From: Nepenthes gracilis
Taxonomy: Eukaryota > Streptophyta > Magnoliopsida > Caryophyllales > Nepenthaceae
Length of the DNA stretch: 64,000 nt
NCBI GenBank assembly: GCA_033239525.1
Contig: BSYO01000006.1
Coordinates: 14,027,319 to 14,091,318, forward strand
Reading direction: 5' to 3'
Shown: one piece after another, positions 54,200 to 64,000 of the stretch
Numbering within the stretch: the stretch's first letter is position 1
Layout of the letters: each line of letters starts with the position of its first letter
Program-made: the position numbers and the translations under genes
The notes under the pieces: generated by a model
Told to the model about the DNA's origin: nothing
Database searches by the model: none
Seen by the model: only the letters and a program-made list of their open reading frames with translations

Positions 54200-54510
54200 T
54201 ATATATATTTTTTTGGTAAGTAAGTAATTGAATTAAAAATGAATTTTACAAAAAAATGATGTACCAATGCCAAGTGTTTTGCCAACTTGGGATTAGGACA
54301 ACGAACTGGGGCATACCCCGAGCAGATCCATGTACATAAACATGACCTAAGAAAAAGAAAGAAAAATGACAGCACAACGAGCCACCAAAACAAGTTCAGT
54401 AGCCCAATCTACATACACCACACCACACCAATAGCTGGAGGACAGCACAGCCAGCCCAAAACAAAGACATTGCCATTAATTTCGGACCAGCCCCATGCTC
54501 AATCCAGATT

Positions 54511-56849
54511 TTTTTTTTTTGGTAAGTAAGTATTTTGGATTATAGGGAGGAAAAAATTACAAAATCTATATTTTATCTCCAAGTATTTTGACTTGGAAAT
54601 AAAACATAACAAGCTAGGGCGTACCCCGATCGAAAGGTACAACAGAAAATACCCAAAAGCCTCTAAGAGGACAGCGTTTAACCAAAAAAACATCAAATGT
54701 AATCGTCCATTACACATTAGCGGGCATTCAATAGTGAAGCGCAACTTGCAAAGTGCAACACTATCTACATCAGGCGAGTTCATATCCATCTTGGCGCAGA
54801 CAAGTCGGCCTTCTATATTTAGCAATAGAAAGTAGCTCCATTAACGTATCCATGCATCGAAGCAGCGGGGCATCGATTCGCAGCACCATTTCAGCGCCGA
54901 CAAAACAACGCCAGAAGGGACCGGGATTCCAGCCAATCCACCTCCATCAGCCAGCCTCAATGTCAAGCTGGCAACCAACTTCCGAGATATCCGAATCGGT
55001 TGAGGATATCCAAAGATGCCCAGCTATATCGGCTCGGCCTATCTTCAAGAGCACACCAACAAAGACGTAAAGCTGCATAGAAGCTCATCATTGCAATCCA
55101 AAGCAAGTACCAAACAATGCTGCTGCATCCGCTCAAAGACTCAATATAAACCCGAGACAGATTCTCATCAGAGCAAAGTATGTACAGCAAGGAGGCTCCT
55201 CCTACATCATTAGCAACACTTCACACCGTCTCGGCCCCTCACAAACCAGGCAGCGAGAAAGAAGCCAAGAACCGGCAAGATCTTGCACATTCGCATATAC
55301 ATACTGCATTCCACGCCTCCAAAGAAGAAGCCACAAGACCAGCATGAGATAAACGAGACATGGTCCACATCATAGGCCAGCCAGATCCCCAAAGCCCCAA
55401 TGCGCCGGTTGAGGCAGCATTGGATCGATTCATTGATAGGCCTTCAGGAACAACTAGCAGCCAAAAAACATCATCATTCAAAGATCGTGTCCATAGAAAC
55501 CACAGACGGATGGGCCATTAAAGCCAATCACTCAAAGACGATAGCCACCTTTAAGAGAGCGATTGAAGGAACAGCTACCTAACTCGATCAGCCCGCATAG
55601 ACCCAAAAAACCGGGAACTACTCCCACTGCAAGCAAAAATCGGGAATGAGGTCGCGGACTTTCTTGGAAGCGGATTTACGCCGCCGGCGTTCAGCAGCCC
55701 ACTCGTTCCCACCCATTTATAGCCTGTCTAGCAAATTGCTCATCATCATAGCGTTGGCGATCGTCATAGACATTAGCCACAAAGCACCCGGCACAGATAC
55801 TCACAGGATCTAGCGGGACCTACTCTACAATCGAGAATCCTTAGTAACAGCCACTAAGGGCTCCGAATTCAGATCCAGGCAACCAAGAACTTGAGGACCG
55901 GACATGGCATAGATCAAGAGCACGTTCGGCTGGATCACAAATCCATCAACAGATGGATTATGAAGGCGATCTCGGGAGAAGAGGCGGCGAGGAGGATTTA
56001 CGAACGATCCGCTCAATAGACTCGGTGTAGATTCTTGACTCCGGAGTAAGGCTAATCTCACGAGCCACATCCCCTTCGGGAGGCCCTTCAACCTCGGCTC
56101 ATGGGCATCGTGTTATCAAGCTCCTGTTTGGACAGGATAAGGGCAAAGCATGGATGAACCACTCTCCAAGATACGGGGGTAGCACTACTTCTACCCCCGA
56201 ATCCTCGGGGCCCATATCTGGGTCGCGGACAAGGGGCACGAGTGACATCATGAAGATCGGATGGGGCCTTAAACAATAAGCCATCCACAAAGATCGGCCC
56301 GGGGAGTACTTGCGGGTGATCCGCACGATAGACTCGGAGTAGAGTCATCGACTCTAGGAGTTGGACCAATCTCGGATGAAGCTGACTATTCAATTGACCC
56401 ATCAACTTCGGTGCGATGATTCGAATCGCACCCAATTCAATCAGAGAAGAAATCGGGGCGCCTCCATAGAACTAGCCCCATTTGGACGCATACCGAGGTT
56501 AGTATGTTGCCGCTGAGGATAATCTGCAGCAAGATCATCCACAACTTGAGTGCCCACATCCGGCCAGGTTATCAAATGATGAGGCAACATTAGCGGTGCT
56601 CGGCATTCGTGGACCCGAGAAAGGGCCCAGGACACTGGACCCAGTGGGATCGGAGGAGCACACAAGCAAAGGTTGTGCGAAAGGGATCCGAATCCATTTG
56701 TTGGGCGGCATTGAAGATACTGCCCACTAGCCGAGCATTCTTCGAGGCGGGACTACAAGACTGCCTATCCCAAGAAAACTCATCACTAATAGAATGGGAA
56801 CCAATCTTTCTAACAGATGTCCCCACATCATGGGGTGCAGCTCCAACAC
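54511..56849 (-). mobile_element. El-M12: ORF1-bearing El copy nested in El-M11
   Basis: Perfect 14-nt repeats GCTCAATCCAGATT at 54497-54510 and 56850-56863 bound 2339 bp. Minus-strand order: 5'-truncated ORF1 (56849-55618), 3' region, type B tail with CCTCTAAGAGG and T10-GGTAAGTAAG. Third El copy with clean ends and ORF1 but no ORF2. Confidence 0.93.
55618..56849 (-). pseudogene. El-M12 ORF1, linker and basic C-terminus
   Basis: The linker contains the repeated phrase ESRRLYSESIVRITRKYSPG (near 56330) and ESRIYTESIERIVRKSSSPP (near 56030), related to FTPDSILRISQKYG of El-6. The end is WAAERRRRKSASKKVRDLIP with a TAG at 55618-55620. Several frames are involved, so it is broken. The duplicated ESIVRI phrase suggests an internal repeat in this ORF1 lineage. 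Confidence 0.7.
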
Positions 56850-59184
56850 GCTCAATCCAGATTTGAAGAGGGTAGCCATCAGGTGTCACCGATATCAATC
56901 CACGGTCCCAGAAAACAGCAGAGAAAAATCCCATGCCAGCAACATGGCCCAGGCCACCAATGCACGGCATCAAGTCCTAATAACTATCGAGATCCAGACA
57001 CCTGCACATCATTCCTTCAACCACTTCCGGAAGCCAACAGCAAGACACACGTCTGCTGCAACATATCCATTGCAAAAGGAACATACAATCAAGCAGCTGG
57101 AGAGAGGATGAGAGTGGCGCCAAGAAGTGCAATCCAACCCCAAACCCGACCATCTCGTAAAAACTGTCACCTACCCACAGCTTTGACAATGGCCATAACT
57201 TACAAGACTCCAAGACCGCATAAAATCACTGAATCCAAGAGCACCGACTTCAAGGAGATGCCCACAAATAGAACATTAGAAGACAGGCTCGGCCCCAGAC
57301 ACAGCATCATCAGCAGACAGGCTCAACCCCTGTTCTCAACAGATAGAACATTAGAAGAGCATCCTTTTTGGCATCCAAACTAATTAGTGAAGGGGAGATC
57401 ATTCCGAATGAGCAATTTAAGTATTTGCATAGCCTGACAAACCAAACCCCACTCCATCAACTCCATGACGCCAAATCAAGACAGCAAAGGCACTCGCAAT
57501 GTCCGAGGGGGCAGCACAACCAGATCGTGAGCAGCAACTCACGTTTAATGCAAGAGTGGGAACAAAAGTCCGGCAATACAGCACCATCCACTTCAGGAGC
57601 AAAATCCGGCATCAAAAATTACATCATACGACCTTCCACTAGAAGGAACTTCAACTTGACCAAAGGCCAACTCGCATCGTCATCCAACCAGCCGCCCATT
57701 GCCGATTAATAAACAGTGATCTGGCTCCAGCCACCTTTTCCCGAGCACATCAAAGATCAGCATACCAATATTGACAGCAATCTTCGAACAGCATATCATC
57801 ATGATAGAGCAAGCAAGACACACCTTCATTTACTTCAGAACACACAGAATCATCCGCAGCCACCATTACACAACCGCAGAAGAAAATGAGCTCCTCATGA
57901 GAGAATGGCAAGAAAATAGAAAGCACGCAACCCAGCAACAAAAGGTACACATTTAGAGCATCCGCATCATCAGCACCGTGCCCAAATAGCACGAAACTCA
58001 ACCAAACAGCAGCTCAGAACGGTGGTGCATATCATCGAGCCAACAAGCAGGCAGTATAGATCCAACTCCATACTTCATCTTTAGGAAAAAACTTTGCCAA
58101 TTCTGAATGGTCATGCATCACATCCCTCACCGCATCAATAATTGCAGGCAGACCCTGCACAGAATCAGACCCCAGCCAGCAGCAATATAATTCCTATCCT
58201 AATCTTAAGCTGCATCAAATCTCAGTCATTCATTTATAATCAGCCCATCATCCTGTAAAGAACAACAGCAAAGGAGATACTGACATCATGAACACCCATT
58301 CTCAGACCCAGCAATCCAAAAAAGGATGCCAGGGTAGCAGCAATGAGTTGGCACTCCCAACAGTCCCAGCTTGGCTATTAATAGAACAAGAAGAAAGGCA
58401 TAGACAGCATCAGTTCCGCAAGTTCCAGAATCACATCAACATGATCAGCCAATCAACACACCCAAAGGCTTGATGGCGACCATCGTTACCAGCATTTACA
58501 ACAGCATATACATAAAGCACAGCAGGCCATGGCATTACTAGAAAGAGAGTCCTGAGTCAGTAAACGCTCCAAAAAACAACAGGCAAGCTGGAGACCAGAA
58601 ACATTTTAATCGGCAGTAGATGGTCCAAAGGTAATAGCAACTAACCCCGAATCATACCTCCAAAATCAGTCCGCCTCAGCAGCTGCCACTTATTTCCCCG
58701 CCCAGCAACAGTAGAAATCCACCGATAGCAGTCACACTACTCAAGAACTTTGATCACTTCGGCCACAAAGAACTGAAGCACATCCGGCGTTCCTCCATCA
58801 AACAACAGCCAAAACAGTATCGACAGAGGAACCAGCCCGTCCAAAATGTTACATCCGTAGTCACAAACCCATCAGAACCAGGAACGCCCCACACAAAACA
58901 CATACACACACCCAGATTTTTTTTTTTTTTTTTTTTTTTTTGGGGGAGGGGAGTCAGAAAGAGGGAGGGGACAAATGACAAAGAAAGCATCAACCGATTT
59001 CTAAAACACAACAGACTTTTATGGATGACCAAATAAAACACGACCGGGAGCCAAACCCCAACGGAGCCATCCAAAACAGACGACGAAATCTCAGACTCCG
59101 CACGAGAGCAAGGCAAACATCGCCAACGATCATCTGGTGGGCCAAGAGGCAGCTCCAACTGCCACTCAATTCAAAACCCCCCTC

Positions 59185-62100
59185 TTTTTTTTTATACTCC
59201 CCACCGCATCCGAACCATTCTGAAGACCCCCCTTTCAGGCACCGGGATGGTCAGAAGTTTAAGTCTCACAACATTGACCACCAAAGAGAAGATCTGGGAA
59301 ATGTCCTGGGGGGGCGATTTGTGGAATATACGATTGTTACGCTCCCTCCATATAAAGTAAACTGTGGTAGCCAAAGATAATCTTTTAGAGACAGCCATAA
59401 TGTTTTTCCCCTTCCAAGTAGAAGCAGCCCAAGCTATGTTCTGATTCCAATCGGGATGGGGCCAATGAATACCGGAGTGTTTGCGAACAAGGTCCCATAA
59501 AGCTCTAGAGAAATGGCAAGAAAAGAAAAGATGACCAAGGTCTTCATTTTCTGTATTGCATAGCATGCATTGAGGAGATAGGTTTGGGAGAAAGTGGAGG
59601 CGATCAGGAGTATTCAATCTATTCTTGACGGCAAGCCAGAGGGTAAAGGCCTGGGAAGGGATATGGGAAGGACCCCACACCAACTGAGCCCAAATAACTT
59701 TAGGTTTGGGAGGGTGGATTAGACGGTAAGCAGACTTGGTCGTGAATATGCCCTTGACATTCCCAATCCACCTCAAAGAGTCTTTTTGGTTGCTGCGGGG
59801 AGGATTTACCGGCATATTCATTGCAAGGTGAGACACCTCAGTGTCAAACGGGTTGGGCCAGGACCATTTATTATTCCTGATTATTGCATCAACTTTAACA
59901 TCCCAATTTAACCCTGAGACAAGGCGAGTACGATCAGTACTCACCTCACTCAAGGGACCAAGAGGGTGCCAGTTATCGTGCCAGAGGAAGGCATCAGAAC
60001 CATCCCCTATGTCCTTAACAGAGTAGGCACGCATGAAAGCCCTCAGATTCATAATCTTGCGCCAGCTCCAAGGGGCAGATGCTGGGATTTTCAGGGTCCA
60101 AATGCATCGGTCTTTGATTCTGTTTTGATAAATCCATGAAGACCAGGCCGAATTCGGGTCTTTAGTTAAGAGGCGCCAAAGAAGCTTGCAATTGAGAGCC
60201 TTGTTTTGATCCAGCAAGTTCTTAATACCCAGCCCACCTTCCGACTTGGGGAAACAAATATCATGCCATGCTACCTTAGCACAGACTCTGCCTTCGGAAG
60301 CACCATTCCAAAGGAAACGGCGAAGGATGTACTCAGTTGCTTTAAGAATGGTTTTGGGCAAAATAAAGATGAAGGCCTAATAGAGGTGGATAGAAGAGAG
60401 AATGGAGGCAACGAGTTGCAACCGCCCACCGAAGGAGAGCCATCTGCATTTCCAAGATATAATCCTCTTAGTGATTCTGTCAGTGAGAGATTTGCAATCA
60501 GAAATCGAGAGTCTAGAGGTGATCAATGGGACCCCCAGGTATCTTATTGGAAGTTTGCCCATTTTAAATCCCATGATAGCAGCTATATCATGGTGAAGGG
60601 AGGCGTCCTTAAAGCAGATGAAGATTTTGCTTTTCTTTGGATTAGCAGATAGGCCAGAGATAACATGAAATTCATCAAGGCAATCTTTGAGGATCCAGGT
60701 AGACCGGGTATCAGCACGGGAAAAGAGGAGGAGGTCATCAAAGAAAAGGAAGCATAATGATCAGTGTTGCGGCACATTTCCGGTGAAATTTGAACCGCTT
60801 ATCCCGCCTTGCCTTGACCTCAATAATGCCATTAAGAACCTCCATGACAAGGACAAATAAATAGGGAGAAAGCGGATCCCCTTGGCGAAGACCTTTACCA
60901 CCTTTGAAGAATCCAACAACTTCCCCATTGATGTTGAGTGAATACATCGGAGTAGTGATGCACTGGCGGATCCAATTGACCATTTGTGGGGGAAATTTCA
61001 TGAGGGTCAGACTATTGATAATGAAATCCCAATAGACAGAGTCATACGCTTTCATAAGATCAACCTTCATAGTACATCTAGGTGGATCTGAACCAAGATG
61101 ATACTTATGTAGGAGCTCCTGAGCTAGAAGGATATTATCACTGATCTGCCTCCCCGCCACAAAGGCAGTTTGGCATCTGTCGACCAGGAAGGGAAGAGTG
61201 GCTTTGATTCTGTTGGCAAGAATTTTGGATATAACTTTGTAAATAACATTGCAACAGGAGATTGGGCGGAAGTGCAAACCGATCGCGGGGGAGTCAACCT
61301 TAGGAATAAGGTGATCAAAGTGGTGTTCAACTGTTTAAGGAGCTTTTCATGATTAAAGAAATCATGGATAGCTTCAGAAACAGTATGACCAGTTATCTCC
61401 CAAGAGTCCTTAAAGAATTTTAATGTAAACCCGTCAGGACCAGGAGCTCTGTCATCGCCTATGGAAAAGATCGCAGCGCGGATTTCCTCATTACAAACTA
61501 GCCTAACAAGGGGCCAATTTGAGAATCGGGGGTTTGTATTAAGAATGTAAGGACGAATTCGATTTGTCTCCGCCGTCCCATGGGAACGACCAGATCCCAG
61601 AGCATTTTTGAAATGGCCTTCGATAAGGTCATTGAGCTCCTCCGGTCCTTTAGTGGGGTTACCTGACTCATCAAGGAGGGAGATAATCCTATTCCGATTA
61701 TTGTTCCCACTAACAGTCTTGAAAAAGAATTTGGTGCATTGGTCACCTTCTTTGATCCATTTAATCTTGGCTTTTTGGAGAAGGAAGTCAGCCTCCTTAG
61801 CCATTGCAAAATAATAATCAGCCATGCACTTTCGTTCAATGTCACAATTCCCTGTGTGAGGGATGGACGAAGATTGGACATCTTCCAGGCATTTACGAGT
61901 ACGTAATACCTCTTCATGAACATCTCCATTCTGACCGTTAAGATTTTTGAGTACATTCTTCACCTTTTTAAGAGATGACACCAACTTGAATATCGGGGTA
62001 CCCGCATTTTCAGACTCTCACGCTTCCTTGACCAGAGGAAGGAATTTAGGGGACTGGGTGAGGAAATTATTAAACCGAAACATCCCACGTTTTTGAGCTG

Positions 62101-62794
62101 TCCAACCAACAGGAAGAAGAATGCATGGGGAGTGATCAGATAACCTGGCTGGTGGGAAAATGGCTTTAGATCTTCTAAAAAGATCGAACCAAGGACTGTT
62201 CGCAACGACTCTATCTAATTTCCTGAAGATACGAGTATTGAGTTCACGCCCATCATTCCAGGTGAAAAACTGACCTTCATGACTGACATCTTCAAGGTCA
62301 CAATCTCTAAAGCAGTCATTGATGTCAGTGGAACTTTTATAGTGCCAAGATCCTCCAAGGGCCTCAGTCGCGAGCGAATAGCATTAAAATCGCCCAGGAC
62401 AGCCCAAGGAATAACACTCGAGAGGCCCGAATGCCTCCTAAGGCTTTGCCAAAGGGGTTTTCTTGAAACCTCGAGGCTTGCACCGTACACAAATGACAGG
62501 AGACAATGAACGTTATCTTCAAGGAAGATCACCTCGGTATGGATAACCTGGTCGTCCTTGGAGATGACTTTAACATCCACCTTCCTTGGGTTCCATCCAA
62601 CCCAGATTCTCCAGACAGAGGAGGTGGAATAGTTCATGGACCACGTCCATTGAGGATTTATCCTATCAGAGATAGAGGCCGTGTTGTTCTCTGCAACTTT
62701 AGTTTCAACCAGGCCAATAATTGAACAGTCGTGAGTCCTGATAAGGTTGCGGACTTCATGGGCTTTCACGACCCCATTGAGTCCCCTCACATTT
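59185..62794 (-). mobile_element. LINE-F: L1-type LINE, ORF2 nearly complete in length
   Basis: ORF2 from the first endonuclease motif (62790) to TAA at 59192-59194, with the stop inside the T-run 59185-59193, so no 3' UTR before the A-tract. The 5' end abuts LINE-E coding sequence at 62795 with only CCTCAC microhomology and no duplication. Confidence 0.85.
59192..62790 (-). pseudogene. LINE-F ORF2 (endonuclease-RT-zf-RVT), about 1200 codons
   Basis: NVRGLNG-type start MRGLNGVVKAHEVRN, LVETKVAEN, LGDFNAIRS, frameshift near 62330, SDHSPCILL, a stop at Trp of KEAWE (62020), then 61984-61124 with GDDRAPGPDGF, frameshift near 61300, [34 protein letters not shown]. The active site near 60738-60752 has one extra base: the frame ends MLPFL-stop and FFDD is read in the next frame. 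KLPIRYLGVPL, a stop at Trp of HLYW (60379), then a 389-codon frame 60361-59192 with zf-RVT CMLCNTENEDLGHLFFSC and end RMRWGV. Confidence 0.93.
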
Positions 62795-64000
62795 CCTCAC
62801 CAAATCCCCTAACTTTCACCCATTAGTTATGGATGCTTGGAAGGAAGGAACGGCTGGCACACCAATGTTTCGGCTGGTGTCCAAACTAAAGAAGGTGAAA
62901 CATGTGCTCAAAAATCTAAACGTTCACGAAGGCAATATCCATGATGATGTTATTCATTTGAGGAAAAACCTCAAGGACATCTAAGGTCAATCTCCTTCCA
63001 CCCTCGGGTGTTGCCATGAGGAGCGATCATGTAGGGAAGCTTACCACAATGTGATGGCCAAGGAAGTCGACCTTATTAAGCAAAAGGCTAAGATAAGGTG
63101 GCTTAAAGAGGGTGACCAATGCAATAAATTCTTCTTCAAGACTGTCAACGAAAACAACAATAAGAATCGAATTATCTCTCTCCGTGATGACTTTGGCAAT
63201 CCAATCGTCAAAGTTGAGAATGTCCAAAATTTGATTGTGAACCATTTCAGAAGGGCTCTTGGTACAGGTCGTGTTCATGGATTGGCTGACGTTGGTCGGC
63301 TCCGCCCTTACATCAAACAAATAGTGCCTGACTCCCTTATGGGCCCTCTTATTGGCCCGGATAACGATGATGAGATCCGCAAGGTGATTTTTTCTATTGG
63401 CGAATACCGTGCCCCGGGTCCTGATGGATTTAGATCCAAAATTTTTAAGGAATCCTGGGACATTGTGGGTTCATTTGTATGCGAAGCTATTCGTGACTTT
63501 TTCAATCATGGAAAGCTTCTAAAATAAATGAATTCTACGATTATAAGTCTAATCCCAAAGATCCAATCACCTCGAACGGTTTCCGATTACCGTCCAATTT
63601 CATGCTGTAATGTCATCTACAAAGTAATCTCAAAGATTATTGCAAATTGAATAAAGATGACATTACCTCATCTTGTTGATAAGTGCCAGACGGCCTTTGT
63701 TTCTGGGCGGCAAATCAGTGATAATATTCTTCTAGCACAAGAGCTCCCCCATAAGTATCATCTGGGCCATGACCCCCCCAGATGTACTATGAAAATTGAC
63801 CTAATGAAAGCATATGACTTTGTCCATTTGGATTTCATTATCAATATCCTGACCCTAATGAAATTCCCTCCTAGAATGGTCGAATGGATCAGACAATGTA
63901 TTACCACTCCCTCATTCTCAGTGAATATTAATGGGGAAGCGGTTGACTTCTTCAAGGGAGGAAAAGGTCTTCGCCAAGGAGATCCCATGTCACAATACCT
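62795..64000 (+). pseudogene. LINE-E ORF2 continued, reverse transcriptase
   Basis: FLTKSPNFHPLVMDAWKEG, VSKLKKVKHVLKNLN, WLKEGDQCNKFFFKTVN, EYRAPGPDGFRSKIF, then TAA for Gln at about 63524 (LLK*MN), [22 protein letters not shown] for Arg near 63650 (AN*IK), CQTAFVSGRQISDN, KIDLMKAYDFVH, ITTPSFSVNINGEAV, GGKGLRQGDPMSQYL at the window edge. FADD would lie just beyond the end. Confidence 0.92.

Larger units (their letters stand above)
54200..59184 (-). mobile_element. El-M11: minus-strand El region hosting El-M12
   Basis: T7-GGTAAGTAAG at about 54210, reverse hairpin CCAAGTGTTTTGCCAACTTGG, GGGCATACCCCGAGC to 54325. After the El-M12 insert, 56864-59184 is A/C-rich non-coding sequence (reversed 3' region) with a 24-nt T-run at 58917-58940. 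It borders the T-run of LINE-F. Whether El-M11 and LINE-F entered as one unit or separately is unresolved. Confidence 0.6.
51204..64000 (+). mobile_element. LINE-E: LINE with leader, ORF1 and ORF2, split by an 8.6-kb block
   Basis: CT-rich leader from about 51204, decayed ORF1 to 53454, ORF2 from 53451. ORF2 stops at the FNN codons near 54199 and resumes at 62795 with FLTKSPNF, which are adjacent in LINE-D (FNNFLTSSPKF). The block between is minus-strand El-M11/M12 and LINE-F. The 3' end is beyond the window. It is the only copy here showing the ORF1/ORF2 junction of an autonomous LINE. Confidence 0.85.

Noticed and set aside
62215..64000. LINE-F/LINE-E head-to-head junction as a twin-priming 5' inversion
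   Set aside because: The inverted part (LINE-F) contains its own complete 3' end with A-tract, and LINE-E continues a separate copy found at 51204-54199.

Overview
The window is plant nuclear DNA made almost entirely of nested, decayed retroposons. I found no host gene, tRNA, rRNA or CRISPR array. The plant assignment rests on protein families: L1-type LINEs whose ORF1 carries a DUF4283 domain plus a CX2CX4HX4C knuckle, and whose ORF2 reads endonuclease, reverse transcriptase (FADD box), then a zf-RVT cysteine/histidine region. The species cannot be read from the window.

Two kinds of element dominate. (1) LINEs with ORF2, here LINE-A to LINE-J. Copies A, C, D, E, F and I form one group; in A, D, F and I the ORF2 stop codon runs straight into an A-rich tract. 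Copies B and J form a second group with a C-terminal extension after the RWS motif and a 1.3-1.7 kb 3' UTR made of degenerate minisatellite plus a terminal hairpin. (2) 'El' elements, which have LINE-type ORF1 or nothing coding, no ORF2, a long TG/CTG-rich 3' region, and the same end: a GCTCGGGG..CCCTAGC motif, a hairpin of about 12 bp (CCAAGT..ACTTGG core), and TTACTTACC followed by poly(A). About 28 copies of this end occur on both strands. Six insertions consist of little more than TTACTTACC-A(n) (6 to about 30 nt plus poly(A)) between perfect or near-perfect target-site duplications.

Layout: 1-6300 is LINE-A interrupted by El-1 and El-2. 6301-11959 is a patchwork of El fragments with a 182-bp inverted repeat at 8030. 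11960-21113 is one nearly full-length ORF1-only element (El-6) interrupted by a possible solo LTR and two younger El copies. 21114-22449 is El-10. 23135-31503 is LINE-B (minus), split by a 4.06-kb LINE-C/El unit with 15-bp duplications. 32045-39339 holds minus-strand El copies and a tandem minisatellite. 39340-45690 is LINE-D (minus), split by a 0.19-kb tail insert and by El-9. 45691-51203 is LINE-I (minus), split by LINE-J. 51204-64000 is LINE-E (plus), split by a minus-strand El/LINE-F block.

Inferred biology: ORF2-bearing LINEs supply endonuclease and reverse transcriptase in trans to El RNAs through the shared 3' end. The combination of an ORF1-only parasite, a U1-snRNA-like 3' terminus and tail-only insertions is the most unusual content. 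All coding copies seen carry stops or frameshifts, so this locus looks inactive. Boundaries without target-site duplications are approximate.
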